Assembly: GCA_018829565.1 (NCBI GenBank) | Contig: JAHJTW010000202.1 | Coordinates: 1 to 33,468 of the forward strand | Direction of reading: 5' to 3' | DNA length: 33,468 bases | Origin: a bacterium | Lineage (GTDB): Bacteria > Krumholzibacteriota > Krumholzibacteriia > LZORAL124-64-63 | Part shown: positions 24,321-32,771 of the stretch, in pieces | How the letters are laid out: every line of letters starts with the position of its first letter | Numbering within the stretch: the stretch's first letter is position 1 | Notes under the pieces: model-generated | What the model saw: only the letters and a program-made list of their open reading frames with translations | Told to the model about the DNA's origin: nothing | Databases searched by the model: none | Made by a program: the position numbers and the translations under genes

Positions 24321-24440
24321 GTTGGTTGTTTTGGGCCAACTCATTCATGATTGGCATGATTCGGCCAACGCTGCGGGATGTCAAGCAAAATGTTGGCCTG
24401 ATTGGGCCAACATTAATCACGTTGGCCATTTTAAGCCAAC
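24321..24440. promoter_or_regulatory. Array of four 20-bp inverted repeats (operator array)
   Basis: Four 20-bp dyads of the form GTTGG(C)-N8-(G)CCAAC lie at 24321-24340, 24350-24369, 24392-24411 and 24421-24440. The third is a perfect GTTGGCC-N6-GGCCAAC (flanked by T/A to 22 bp); the others have one or two mismatched arm positions. Their centres are 29, 42 and 29 bp apart, so the array is two equal pairs around the satD promoter. The arms (GTTGGC/GCCAAC) are strictly kept while the spacers vary, which is what selection for a dimeric DNA-binding protein predicts. The array may also influence the divergent glycosylase gene. Confidence 0.8.
24356..24384 (-). promoter_or_regulatory. Putative satD promoter
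   Basis: A perfect -35 TTGACA (24379-24384, minus strand) lies between the two operator pairs. 17 bp on, AATCAT (24356-24361, four of six matches) is a weak -10 inside the second dyad. Transcription would begin near 24349, so the likely start codon is ATG 24312 and a regulator on the dyad would block RNA polymerase. Confidence 0.6.
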
Positions 24441-24551
24441 AAAATCATCCAAGCTACCCGAAAGGCTCCGCAAACGATGACGCCCACCCCCCGACCGTGA
24501 TATCGTCCCCGCTTCACCGGAACCGTCCACCCCCAGCCGAGGATCGCACCG

Positions 24552-25778
24552 TTGCCGCTCGCCCCCGAGACCATCACCACGCGCGCCGCCCGCCGCCTGG
24601 CCCTGGCCAGGGCCGGCCTGCTCAAGCCCGAATGGACCGGGATGCCCGCCCGCGCCTCGGGCGGCGGCAAGCGGGCCCGGACCGCGGCCCTGAAGATCCT
24701 CGACCGGTTCGGATACCTCCAGCTGGACACCGTCGCGGTGGCCGGGGCCCGCAGCCACGCCCTGGTGCTGATGTCGCGGCTGGAGGGATTGGACCCCGCC
24801 CTGGGCGAGGCGCTGCTCCAGCCCGGCGAGCCCGTCTTCGAGTACTGGGGCCACGAGGCCTGCTGGCTGCCGCTCGATCTCTATCCCGCGTTCGAGTTCC
24901 GGCGGCAGGAGTTCCGCGTCCATCCCTGGTGGGGCGATCTGCTGGGGGCGCATCCCGAGGTGGCCGACCGCCTGCTCGAGCGCATCGCCCGCGAGGGACC
25001 ACTGCGCTCGGTGGACATGGACGGCGCGGGAGGGGCCGGCTGGTGGAACCTGAAGACCATGAAGAAGGTGGCCACGGCGCTGTGGTCGAGCGGGGAACTG
25101 GCCATCCTCGAGCGGCGCAACTTCCAGCGCTCGTACGACCTCGTCGAGCGGGTGATCCCCTCGAGCGTGCGGTCGCGGCCCCTGCCCGAGGCCGAAGGCC
25201 TGCAGGCGCTGCTGCTGCGCGCCCTCGAAGGCCACGGCTGGGCCACCACAGGAACGCTGGCCGCCACCTGGCGCCTGCGGAACCGCCAGGCGGGGATCAA
25301 AAACGCGCTGGCGGCGCTCAGGGAGCAAGGTGCGATCCTGCCGTGTGGGCTGGAGAACCCCAAGGGCCGCCCCACCGCGGGCTGGATCCGGCCGGCGGAC
25401 CTCGATCTGGCCGGTCGGCTCGAACGCGTGCGGCCCCGCGCCGATCGCGGCGTGCTGCTGTCGCCCTTCGATCCGGTGCTCTGGGACCGGGCCCGCACCG
25501 CGCGGTTGTTCGGATTCGATCAGGCGCTGGAGATCTTCAAGCCGGCATCCCAGCGGGTCTTCGGCTACTTCTGCCTGCCGGTGCTCGCGGGGGACGCGCT
25601 GGTGGCGCGCGTCGACCTGAAGGCCGAGCGGAACGCGGGCCGCCTGCGCGTGCTGTCGCTGCATCACGAGGGGGACGATCCCCGCCGGGCGCCGGACGCC
25701 GCCGTGAAGGAGGCGGTCCGCCACGCGATCGCGCGGCACGCCGCGGCGCTGGGACTGGACGTTCGGACTCGTCCTTGA
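24552..25778 (+). CDS. AlkZ/YcaQ-type DNA glycosylase (winged-helix)
   Basis: 408 residues from TTG 24552 (CGAGGA 8 bp upstream). The family (HTH_42/AlkZ-like) is recognised from 'ILDRFGYLQLDTVAVAGARSHALVLMSRL' with the catalytic QxD motif 'QLD', 'VFEYWGHEACWLPLDLYP', 'GWWNLKTMKKVATALWSSGELAI', and near the C-terminus 'VLLSPFDPVLWDRARTARLFGFD' and 'YCYLPVL'-like 'YFCLPVLAGDALVARVDLKAERNAG'. Relatives remove alkylated bases or unhook interstrand crosslinks. Length is normal. It diverges from satD across the operator array, and its stop is 16 bp from the convergent GH13 gene. Confidence 0.92.
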   Translation: MPLAPETITTRAARRLALARAGLLKPEWTGMPARASGGGKRARTAALKILDRFGYLQLDTVAVAGARSHALVLMSRLEGLDPALGEALLQPGEPVFEYWGHEACWLPLDLYPAFEFRRQEFRVHPWWGDLLGAHPEVADRLLERIAREGPLRSVDMDGAGGAGWWNLKTMKKVATALWSSGELAILERRNFQRSYDLVERVIPSSVRSRPLPEAEGLQALLLRALEGHGWATTGTLAATWRLRNRQAGIKNALAALREQGAILPCGLENPKGRPTAGWIRPADLDLAGRLERVRPRADRGVLLSPFDPVLWDRARTARLFGFDQALEIFKPASQRVFGYFCLPVLAGDALVARVDLKAERNAGRLRVLSLHHEGDDPRRAPDAAVKEAVRHAIARHAAALGLDVRTRP

Positions 25779-25794
25779 GCGGCGCCGGCCTCGG

Positions 25795-28302
25795 CTACCG
25801 CACCAGTACGACTTTCCGCGTCGCCGCGGTCGCACCCGCCGAAAGCCTCAGGAAGTAGACGCCCGAAGCCATCCCCGTCCCCGCCTCGTTTGTCCCGTCC
25901 CAGACCAGGTTCCGCAGGCCGGCCGGATGCTCGCCCGTGGCCAGCGTCCGGACCCGGCGGCCCGCCAGATCGTGGATCGTGATCTCCACCGGTCCGGCCG
26001 TCAGGACCTCGTACCGGATGGTGATCCGCGGATTGAAGGGGTTCGGGTAGGGGTCCAGCAGGCGCGCGCGGCCGGTGGATCCATCCGGAATCTCCGGTGC
26101 GGCCGAGATCCCGCCCGGCGACAGGATGACCAGGCCCATGCGCGGCAGTTCGAGCATCACCGACCGCGGGAATCCGTCGTAGGCGACGGCCTCGGGCACG
26201 AGCCCGCCGGGATTGATGGGGCCTGCGCCGCCGTAGAGGGGATCCTGGCTGTTCAGGTCTTCCTGCCAGGTTCCGTCCACCGGCAGACCGATGCGGTAGC
26301 CCGAGTAGTCGGAATTGCTGAAGTTCACGACGACCACCTGCACGGCGCCGTCCAGGTTGTTGCGCTGGAAGGCCAGCACGTTGCCGCCCTCGTTCAGGTG
26401 GAAGACGTTCACGCCCACGTCGGCGCGCAACGCGGGTGAGGTGCGCCGCAGGGCGATCAGGTCCTGGAAGTAGGAGAAGACCGGCGCGTAGGTGGTCTTC
26501 TTGCCCCAGTCGATGCGGTTGACGATGTCCGTGCCGAAATCGGTGTCCTCGAGCCACTCGGTCCCCTGCAGGATGGCCGGGATGCCCGGCGCGGTCATCA
26601 CCAGGCCCTGCGCCAGCTTGACGCGGCCCTGGGCGTAGACGTCGTCGTGGGGATAGGTGGTGTCGATGGTCTTGACCATCCGTTGCCCGCCGCTGGTGGG
26701 CCAGCATTCGTCATGGAGCTCGAGGTAGTTGACGACGAAGCGGCCGTTCAGGTATTCGCCGCTGCCGTTGACGATGTCCCTGATCTTCCACATCTCCGGA
26801 TCGCCGGCCGCCGCATCGAAGATCTCTTCCCGCAGGCGGTCGGTGAACGCGTCGTGGTACTGGGCATCGAAGCCCGCACCGCTCAGGCTGGTGGGACGGG
26901 TGAACCAGGGATTGTCGGGCAGCTGCTCGGCGATGGCGATCTTGTCGGCCGAGCGCGCGTCCATCTCGTCGTTCAGCCGCTGCATCAGGCTCCAGCCCGA
27001 GGCCTCCTGGGGCGCGATGTTCATGTAGCTGGTGGCGTCCATGCGGAAACCGTCGAACCGGAACTCCTCGAGCCAGTGGCCGGCGCTCTCGGCGAAGTAG
27101 TCCCGCACGCCCTCACGATCGAAGTCCGCCTGGTCTCCCCAGGGGGTGCCCACGGCCGGATCGTCGAAGTAGATCTGCCCGCCGTCGTAGTACCACAGGA
27201 AGTTGTCGGTGCTCGAGAAGTGGTTCCAGACGATGTCCAGCAGCACCGCGATGCCGTGGCCGTGCAGCGCGTCGATCATCTGCTTCAGGTCGTCGGGAGT
27301 GCCGTACTTCCACTCCGGAGCCCACTGGCTGACGGGGTTGTAGCCCGCGGAGAAGTCACCGGGAAATTCGGTGATGGGATTCAGGAGCACGACGTTGATC
27401 CCCAGCTCGGCCAGATGGCCGGCCCGGGCGGCGACGTCCACGTACCGCGAGGGGAACGGGGCCGAACCCAAGGGATCATTGCGGCCGGCGAAGGTGCCCA
27501 CGTGCAGCTGGTAAACCACCATCTCCTCGAAGGGCGGGACGGTGAAGTCCGGCGCCTGCCAGGCGTAGGCGTCGGGATCGATGATGCGGGCGTTGTAGTT
27601 GTTGTTGGGAATGACCGATTTCGCGCGGGCGTCGGTGTTCCAGTGGGACCCATTGAAGAAGTACTTGTACATCTGGCCCGCGGTGGCCGCGGGAACCCGC
27701 CCGATGAAGTACTCGCCGACCCGGCTCAGGGGATTCGCCAGGCCCCACCCGTTGAACTCTCCGCGGACGTGGGCGGTCGCGGTGGCGGGAGACCACACCT
27801 TGAACACCACTCCGCCGCCCGGCAGCGGCGTGGCGCCCACCGGCGCATGGTCCAGGGTCGTGAAATCGATGACGAAGCCGCCGTCTGCGGGAAGACCATC
27901 GCTCATCCCGCCGATGCTGAGGTAGTCGGTGTCCCCGCCGTCGGTGAGCTCAAGGTAATAGGAGATCGTCGCGGACGCGGTCGCGGGGGCCTGGGCGGTC
28001 CAGACGTCATAGGGGCCGCGGCGGTGGTCGAAGGCGGCCGGGATCCAGGCGAGGCCGCCGCCGTCATCGACGCCCAGGCGGGCGGCGGTGAGATCGTCAT
28101 GGAAGACCTGGAAGCTCACCGCGAAGCTCTGGCCGTCGACCGGGCAGCGGGGACTCAGGTCGAACCGGCCGACGTGGGAGGCTCCGGACCACTCGACGTT
28201 GCCGTCGGGGCCGGCGGCGATTCCCGGGGGCGGGGATCCCCCGCCGGTTATCAGGAAAACGCACAGAATTACCAGGGCCCGGCGGGAAATGAGAAACTGC
28301 AT
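25795..28302 (-). CDS. Secreted GH13 (branching-enzyme/alpha-amylase-like) protein with sorting domain
   Basis: 835 residues from ATG 28302 (GAGG, 7 bp). A signal peptide ('LVILCVFLITGGGSPPPGIAA') is followed by a beta domain and a CBM48-like E-set ('VVFKVWSPATATAHVRGEFNGW', ~160-185). The TIM-barrel has all four GH13 regions: 'LLDIVWNHF' (~359), nucleophile Asp in 'GFRMDATSY' (~419), acid/base Glu in 'IAIAEQLPD' (~457) and 'VNYLELHDE' (~528). The catalytic residues look intact and the order fits glycogen-branching/debranching subfamilies. The last ~85 residues are the NPFNPR sorting-like domain. Export of this enzyme type is unusual; an extracellular alpha-glucan role is inferred. It has its own promoter at 28351-28380. 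Confidence 0.92.
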   Translation of the reverse strand: MQFLISRRALVILCVFLITGGGSPPPGIAAGPDGNVEWSGASHVGRFDLSPRCPVDGQSFAVSFQVFHDDLTAARLGVDDGGGLAWIPAAFDHRRGPYDVWTAQAPATASATISYYLELTDGGDTDYLSIGGMSDGLPADGGFVIDFTTLDHAPVGATPLPGGGVVFKVWSPATATAHVRGEFNGWGLANPLSRVGEYFIGRVPAATAGQMYKYFFNGSHWNTDARAKSVIPNNNYNARIIDPDAYAWQAPDFTVPPFEEMVVYQLHVGTFAGRNDPLGSAPFPSRYVDVAARAGHLAELGINVVLLNPITEFPGDFSAGYNPVSQWAPEWKYGTPDDLKQMIDALHGHGIAVLLDIVWNHFSSTDNFLWYYDGGQIYFDDPAVGTPWGDQADFDREGVRDYFAESAGHWLEEFRFDGFRMDATSYMNIAPQEASGWSLMQRLNDEMDARSADKIAIAEQLPDNPWFTRPTSLSGAGFDAQYHDAFTDRLREEIFDAAAGDPEMWKIRDIVNGSGEYLNGRFVVNYLELHDECWPTSGGQRMVKTIDTTYPHDDVYAQGRVKLAQGLVMTAPGIPAILQGTEWLEDTDFGTDIVNRIDWGKKTTYAPVFSYFQDLIALRRTSPALRADVGVNVFHLNEGGNVLAFQRNNLDGAVQVVVVNFSNSDYSGYRIGLPVDGTWQEDLNSQDPLYGGAGPINPGGLVPEAVAYDGFPRSVMLELPRMGLVILSPGGISAAPEIPDGSTGRARLLDPYPNPFNPRITIRYEVLTAGPVEITIHDLAGRRVRTLATGEHPAGLRNLVWDGTNEAGTGMASGVYFLRLSAGATAATRKVVLVR

Positions 28303-28350
28303 GGATTAGCCTCGGGAGTCGGGACAGAAGGGTATAAGTCGTTTTGTTAA

Positions 28351-28380
28351 ATTATATAACAAATGGGCGGAAAATGACAG
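28351..28380 (-). promoter_or_regulatory. Putative promoter of the GH13 gene
   Basis: On the minus strand CTGTCA, an 18-bp spacer and a perfect TATAAT lie in an AT-rich patch. The transcript would begin near 28344, about 42 bp before the start codon. Confidence 0.65.
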
Positions 28381-28410
28381 TCCCATGGCGCGGGGGGGAT
28401 TTCCTCGCGG

Positions 28411-29115
28411 TCATCCGGAATACGGGCGGGATCGCCGGAACAGGACGACGAGCAGACACGCCACGATCAGGAAGACCCCCAGGTAGCCGACGATCCCGAT
28501 GTTGCGAAGCTGCATGTCGCCGGCCACCACGCCCGAAAGCCCCGCCAGCGCGAGCACCCCGCTGACGATCATGAGCCAGCGGATCCCGTCGGCGAGCCGG
28601 CTCCCGCCGAAAACCGGGGCCGCGAAGAGCATCGCAACAGGGAAGAAAACGTCCCAGCCGAGGATGTCCAGGGCGTAGACCACCGAGGGCCACTCGAAGG
28701 ACAGAAACAGGGGCAACCACGGCTGCCCGGCGAAGGCGGCCTGCCGGCTCATCGTCAGGATGACGAAGTGCACGCTGCAGGTCACGCCGGCCAGCAACCC
28801 CATGAAGACCACGGCGGTGAGGCTGAGCGTCCTGGCGTGGGCCGGCGCCCAGGCGTGGATCGCCACCATGAGGGCCACCATCGCCGGCATCAGGAGGATG
28901 ATCAGGATCTCGAGGATCGTGAACATCGGGTCGCCGATCGGGTCACTGGGGCTCTGAAGCGACATGAAGCCGACGGCGAGGGTCACGGCATACGCCACCA
29001 GCAGGACCACGACGCATCCCGCCGAATAGAGTCCCAGCCGCCTGGCGGTCGTGCTGAATTCTCCGGACAATGACCTTCCCCCTGGCTGATTTCCCTGCTG
29101 GATGGCTGCCGCCAC
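28411..29115 (-). CDS. Polytopic membrane protein, unknown function
   Basis: 234 residues from GTG 29115, next to the stop of the upstream gene; TTG 29070, behind AGGGGGAAGG, is a possible alternative. About six hydrophobic helices are visible: 'YSAGCVVVLLVAYAVTLAVGF', 'LEILIILLMPAMVALMVAI', 'TLSLTAVVFMGLLAGVTCSV', 'ILGWDVFFPVAMLFAAPVF', 'WLMIVSGVLALAGLSGVVAG', 'IGIVGYLGVFLIVACLLVVLF'. No transporter or enzyme signature was recognised. Cotranscribed with, and probably reinitiating after, the LVIVD gene. Confidence 0.72.
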   Translation of the reverse strand: MAAAIQQGNQPGGRSLSGEFSTTARRLGLYSAGCVVVLLVAYAVTLAVGFMSLQSPSDPIGDPMFTILEILIILLMPAMVALMVAIHAWAPAHARTLSLTAVVFMGLLAGVTCSVHFVILTMSRQAAFAGQPWLPLFLSFEWPSVVYALDILGWDVFFPVAMLFAAPVFGGSRLADGIRWLMIVSGVLALAGLSGVVAGDMQLRNIGIVGYLGVFLIVACLLVVLFRRSRPYSG

Positions 29116-29116
29116 T

Positions 29117-30859
29117 CTACTTCAAGAGAGCCATCTTCCGCACCGCCGCGAAGTCCGCCGTCTCCAGCCGCGCCAGGTAGGTGCCCGACGGCACCGGCCT
29201 GCCGGCGTCGTCGCGGCCGTCCCACTCGAGCGCATGGGCGCCTTCGTTAAGGGTGGATCCCGCCGCCAGCGTCCGCACCAGACGTCCCGCCGCATCGAAG
29301 ACCCGGACCGTCGCCGGGCCCGACCGTTCCAGGGTGAACGAGATGGTGGTCCGGGGATTGAACGGGTTGGGGTGGACGTTCGGCTCCTTCGCTGCGGCTG
29401 GTGGCGGTCCGGCCGCCCTTTCGTTCCAGCCCCGGGTCGCCCAGGTCTCGATCGCAACGGAGAGGCCTCCCACCGGGAGCTTTTCGAAGGCGAACGCCTC
29501 CGTGTCGATGATCCCCAGGGACGCCGAGCCCACGCCGACACGGAAGGTGTAGTTCCCCGCCGGAGCGGCGGCGGGCACGTCCTGCCGGATCCCCGTCCGC
29601 ACCACCGTCGCCCCGGCCCGGAACAGCACGTCGGGCACGGTGGTGACGGGGTAGGTCGATCCGTTCGGCAGGATGGCATCGACCTGGGCCGTCGCCAGGA
29701 TGTCGGTGGCAGTGGTGTTGGTGATGGACACGTCGTAGGTGAATGATCCGCCGGTGGCCGGAATGGTCAGGGGCCCGGCGACCGTGATGACCACATCGAG
29801 ATCCGGGCCGGCTTGATGCAGCAGGTCGTTGCTGCTGATGAAGAACCCCGCTCCCTGGGATGTGAAAGCGACAAGGTCCCCGACTTCCCTCACGCCGAAA
29901 CAGGCATCCCCGGGATCGTGATGCCCGACCTCGACGGGATCGGCGGGATCGGAGACGTCGATGATCCGCACCCCCAGCTCGTTGTTGGCCACGTAGGCGA
30001 AATCGTCCCGCAGCCAGACGTCCGTTGCCCGGTCCTGCAGGGCCAGGCCCCCGAGGTCCTCGATCGCCGCGGGATCGGTGACGTCCAGGATCCGGAACTG
30101 GTCGTAGCACCCCACGTAGGCCAGACCGTTTTTGACGGCAACTGAAAGGGCGCCCGCCCCCGGCAGGACATGGCTGCCCAGGATGACGAGGTTGCCCGGA
30201 TCGGAAGCCTCGATGATGGTCAGGTTGGGAGTGTCGATGACGTAGATCATCGTACCCTGGGCTTCGATGCTGTAGCCCGCTCCGGGAAGGACCGTGCTAT
30301 CGCGCGGGATGGGAAGCGTGGGGTTCGAAACGTCGAACGTCCTCACCCTCCCGTCGAACTGGACGAGAAATACGAGGTCGCCGGACACCGCGACGTCCAG
30401 CGTGAAACCCGACATGGTGAACGAACCGACCTGGGCGGCATTGGCCGGATCGGAGATGTCGATCACCCTCAGGCCGTACTGGCTGTCCGCCACGTAGGCA
30501 TGGGATCCGGCCACGGCGATGCCGATGGCGCCTCCGGGAACGGGGACGTTGGCGCCGGCCGGGTGGGGATTCGCGGGATCGCTGACGTCCAGGATGACCA
30601 GTCCCTCGAATTGCGAACTGATCAGGGCCAGGTCCCCTTCGACGGCCAGGCGCTCGGGGTTCCCCGGCAGCAACCAGCTCCCGACCGGAGTCATGCCGGC
30701 GATGGACTTGTCGGCGGGGCCGGGACTCGTTGCCCGATCCATTGCGCCGTCCAGGGCCGCTTGAAGGGCCGACCGCGAGCCGGGATTACCCAGAACGCTC
30801 CCCGAGGCGCAGGTGATGGTCACGAGAAGGAGGATCGCCGCCATGGTCCTCGATTGCAT
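29117..30859 (-). CDS. Secreted LVIVD-repeat beta-propeller with sorting domain
   Basis: 580 residues from ATG 30859 (AAGGGGAAG upstream); signal peptide 'TMAAILLLVTITCASGSVLG'. Six LVIVD repeats between ~75 and 340, e.g. 'LVILDVSDPANP', 'LRVIDISDPANA', 'VRTFDVSNPTLP', 'LTIIEASDPGN', 'FRILDVTDPAA', 'VRIIDVSDPADP', build a likely six- or seven-blade propeller. An Ig-like region follows ('GSFTYDVSITNTTATDILA'). The last ~85 residues are the sorting-like domain ('NVHPNPFNPRTTISFTLERSG ... VPSGTYLARLETAD'). Surface-exposed; ligand unknown. Confidence 0.88.
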   Translation of the reverse strand: MQSRTMAAILLLVTITCASGSVLGNPGSRSALQAALDGAMDRATSPGPADKSIAGMTPVGSWLLPGNPERLAVEGDLALISSQFEGLVILDVSDPANPHPAGANVPVPGGAIGIAVAGSHAYVADSQYGLRVIDISDPANAAQVGSFTMSGFTLDVAVSGDLVFLVQFDGRVRTFDVSNPTLPIPRDSTVLPGAGYSIEAQGTMIYVIDTPNLTIIEASDPGNLVILGSHVLPGAGALSVAVKNGLAYVGCYDQFRILDVTDPAAIEDLGGLALQDRATDVWLRDDFAYVANNELGVRIIDVSDPADPVEVGHHDPGDACFGVREVGDLVAFTSQGAGFFISSNDLLHQAGPDLDVVITVAGPLTIPATGGSFTYDVSITNTTATDILATAQVDAILPNGSTYPVTTVPDVLFRAGATVVRTGIRQDVPAAAPAGNYTFRVGVGSASLGIIDTEAFAFEKLPVGGLSVAIETWATRGWNERAAGPPPAAAKEPNVHPNPFNPRTTISFTLERSGPATVRVFDAAGRLVRTLAAGSTLNEGAHALEWDGRDDAGRPVPSGTYLARLETADFAAVRKMALLK

Positions 30860-30920
30860 GTCTTCCCCTTGAACGTGCGGATCGGCCGCGCGTCATGAAT
30901 GGACAATCCACCCTTGCCCA

Positions 30921-31841
30921 TCACTTCAAATACTGAGCCTTCAAGTCCCCCCACGTAATGCCTTCATTCGGAATCAGGGGACTGATCCGCAGCCAGATAA
31001 CGATGTTTTCAATCAGCCTTATTTCATCCTCCGCCAGGCGTCCTGGAAAATAGTCGCGGTGGAGTGGGGTCATGTCGCATGAAAATACAACCCGCCCTGA
31101 TGACTCCCACGCGGCGAGAACTGGCGGTGGGAGTGGGCAACCCTCTGCGAGTGCATTTTCCCCGGCTGAAGCCAAAATCTGCGCCTGCCCTGAAACAACC
31201 ATGCTGCAGCCGGCCATGTGGCGAAATTGAAACACATTATCCAAGGTCGGGTGGCCGTACACGGGTCGAATAATCGGCCAGTATCCAACTCCTCCATCAT
31301 AATTGTCGACGGGATCGGTTACCCAACAATTCTTGTATTCAACTCCCAATGATGACGCCAAACTATTAATCCCTGAAGGGTCCTGGCGGTATTCGTGAAA
31401 GAGCCAGAGACCCGCACCCCTGTTCAGGAAAAGCTCAACAGCATTTACCTCATCTTCTGAAAATGAATTGATCCCTATATCCCAAGTGCGTACTGGAACA
31501 ACGAACACATCAAACGACTCCAAGATCTGGAAGTCAATGGGACCATTTGTTACTTCCTCAACCACCCAGCCTTGTGCCTCCAGGGTCTCCGTAAATGTAT
31601 GGATATCGAAATTTTGACCGTGCGCGCGGTCCACGAGCATGGCGCCTGGAGGACCCGAACTGAAGATGGACCCTGCTTGTCCAGGCACGGCCGACTGGTC
31701 TAACCCAGCAAGGTCGTCCGACCTCAGGCGGGCGACGGCGTTCGGACCCTCAACCACCGCCCCTCTCACATGCGAATCGCCGCCCCAGATCAGAGCCAAC
31801 GCAAATGACAAGGACATAAGCCATGGATTCCTTGAAATCAT
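30921..31841 (-). CDS. Exported protein with GATase-like (DUF4350-type) fold and WG..K tail
   Basis: 306 residues from ATG 31841 (GGAGG, 7 bp). Signal peptide 'PWLMSLSFALALIWGGDSHVRG'. Residues ~65-290 resemble the GATase1-like/DUF4350-type fold: 'AMLVDRAHGQNFDIHTFTET', 'ILESFDVFVVPVRTWD', 'FSEDEVNAVELFLNRGAGLW', 'LFHEY'. No catalytic Cys-His pair is evident, so it may be a ligand-binding version. It ends 'ITWGDLKAQYLK', a tail also seen in the next gene. The gene is AT-richer than its neighbours, possibly a sign of different origin. The family call is tentative. Confidence 0.65.
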   Translation of the reverse strand: MISRNPWLMSLSFALALIWGGDSHVRGAVVEGPNAVARLRSDDLAGLDQSAVPGQAGSIFSSGPPGAMLVDRAHGQNFDIHTFTETLEAQGWVVEEVTNGPIDFQILESFDVFVVPVRTWDIGINSFSEDEVNAVELFLNRGAGLWLFHEYRQDPSGINSLASSLGVEYKNCWVTDPVDNYDGGVGYWPIIRPVYGHPTLDNVFQFRHMAGCSMVVSGQAQILASAGENALAEGCPLPPPVLAAWESSGRVVFSCDMTPLHRDYFPGRLAEDEIRLIENIVIWLRISPLIPNEGITWGDLKAQYLK

Positions 31842-31923
31842 TTCCACTCCTCCCCGATCATAAGCCCCTCATATTATCCGAAAATTCAACCTGACCCCTC
31901 AATCAGCGTTGGGTTTCATCTGC

Positions 31924-31945
31924 AAACACAAAGGCCCGAAGGGCC
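31924..31945 (-). terminator. Intrinsic terminator of the 31991-32590 gene
   Basis: On the minus strand GGCCC-TTC-GGGCC is followed by TTTGTGTTT, a compact hairpin with a U-rich tail about 45 bp after the stop codon. Confidence 0.7.
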
Positions 31946-31990
31946 GGGCCGGCGCAAGCTGCTGTCAGGGGTCCCTCTCGCAATGGCTTC

Positions 31991-32590
31991 CTACCTGAAT
32001 ACTGACTTGACCCGCCCCCAAGAAGAGGGTATTACCTCGACGGGAGCTTGGCCATTTATTGTGGCGGCGGGCATTTCCCAACTTCCCGATGAAGGCTGGA
32101 ACTCCGCCCCGCCTGAGTCAGCGCCATAGCCGCCGAACTCTGATCCAGGAGCGACACATAGGTTGATTGGTATATCGTAACGGTTGGGCCAAATCGTAAT
32201 CACGGCGAGAACTGTGATTGTCGTTGCAGGGAACGGCGTCTCAGGCGCAACAGATACCTCGAAAACCCAATGATCTGAACCAGGCATGTTGAGGGCCAGG
32301 TTAAACCCTTCTGTTGGGAGCCCGGTAACCATGGCATTCCCCGAACCTCCACAAACGGCACTCACGCTGGCAGACCAATGAACGAGGCTTCCCCCGACAG
32401 AGGGGTTCGTCAGAATGAGATAAGCAGTGACCGATTCGGTTCCTTCGGCCACGGTCGACGAAACGACCGTGGCACCTTGGTCAAAGTACAATCCTAGCCC
32501 ATCGGGATCGGGGTCTATCTGAGCGTAGGTGTAGGCCACCGAGGCCAGCATCATCAAGGAAAGACAACTGATTCGCCCAATAACTTTCAT
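31991..32590 (-). CDS. Exported beta-sandwich protein with WG..K tail
   Basis: 199 residues from ATG 32590 (GAGGG, 9 bp). Signal 'ISCLSLMMLASVAYTYAQ'. The mature protein looks like one Ig-like beta-sandwich ('VTAYLILTNPSVGGSLVHWSA', 'HWVFEVSVAPETPFPATTIT') with two cysteines ('VCGG', 'NLCVAP') that could form a disulfide. The end, 'IPSSWGRVKSVFR', resembles the tail of the downstream neighbour and differs from the NPFNPR domain. Function unknown. Flanked by its own terminator. Confidence 0.7.
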   Translation of the reverse strand: MKVIGRISCLSLMMLASVAYTYAQIDPDPDGLGLYFDQGATVVSSTVAEGTESVTAYLILTNPSVGGSLVHWSASVSAVCGGSGNAMVTGLPTEGFNLALNMPGSDHWVFEVSVAPETPFPATTITVLAVITIWPNRYDIPINLCVAPGSEFGGYGADSGGAEFQPSSGSWEMPAATINGQAPVEVIPSSWGRVKSVFR

Positions 32591-32771
32591 GAAACGTTTC
32601 CCTCGCGTAGATCCGACAATCCTGCCACGGTGAGCGCCGGAAGCTCATTTTCTCACAGTAACCCTTGACGATTGTTTCAGCCGCAAATCTGGTTGCCACG
32701 GGCCGTGCACCCGCACGACGCGGGACGAACGGTATTGTCATGTGCAAGCTCTCGCAATACGGACAGTCTCC

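Noticed and set aside
24417-25835. Long minus-strand ORF (472 codons) opposite the DNA glycosylase gene
   Set aside because: It is a GC-rich shadow frame; the + strand frame has clear AlkZ-family motifs.
26647-28350. Plus-strand ORF of 567 codons across the GH13 gene
   Set aside because: Low-complexity shadow of the GH13 gene, whose four catalytic regions are on the minus strand.
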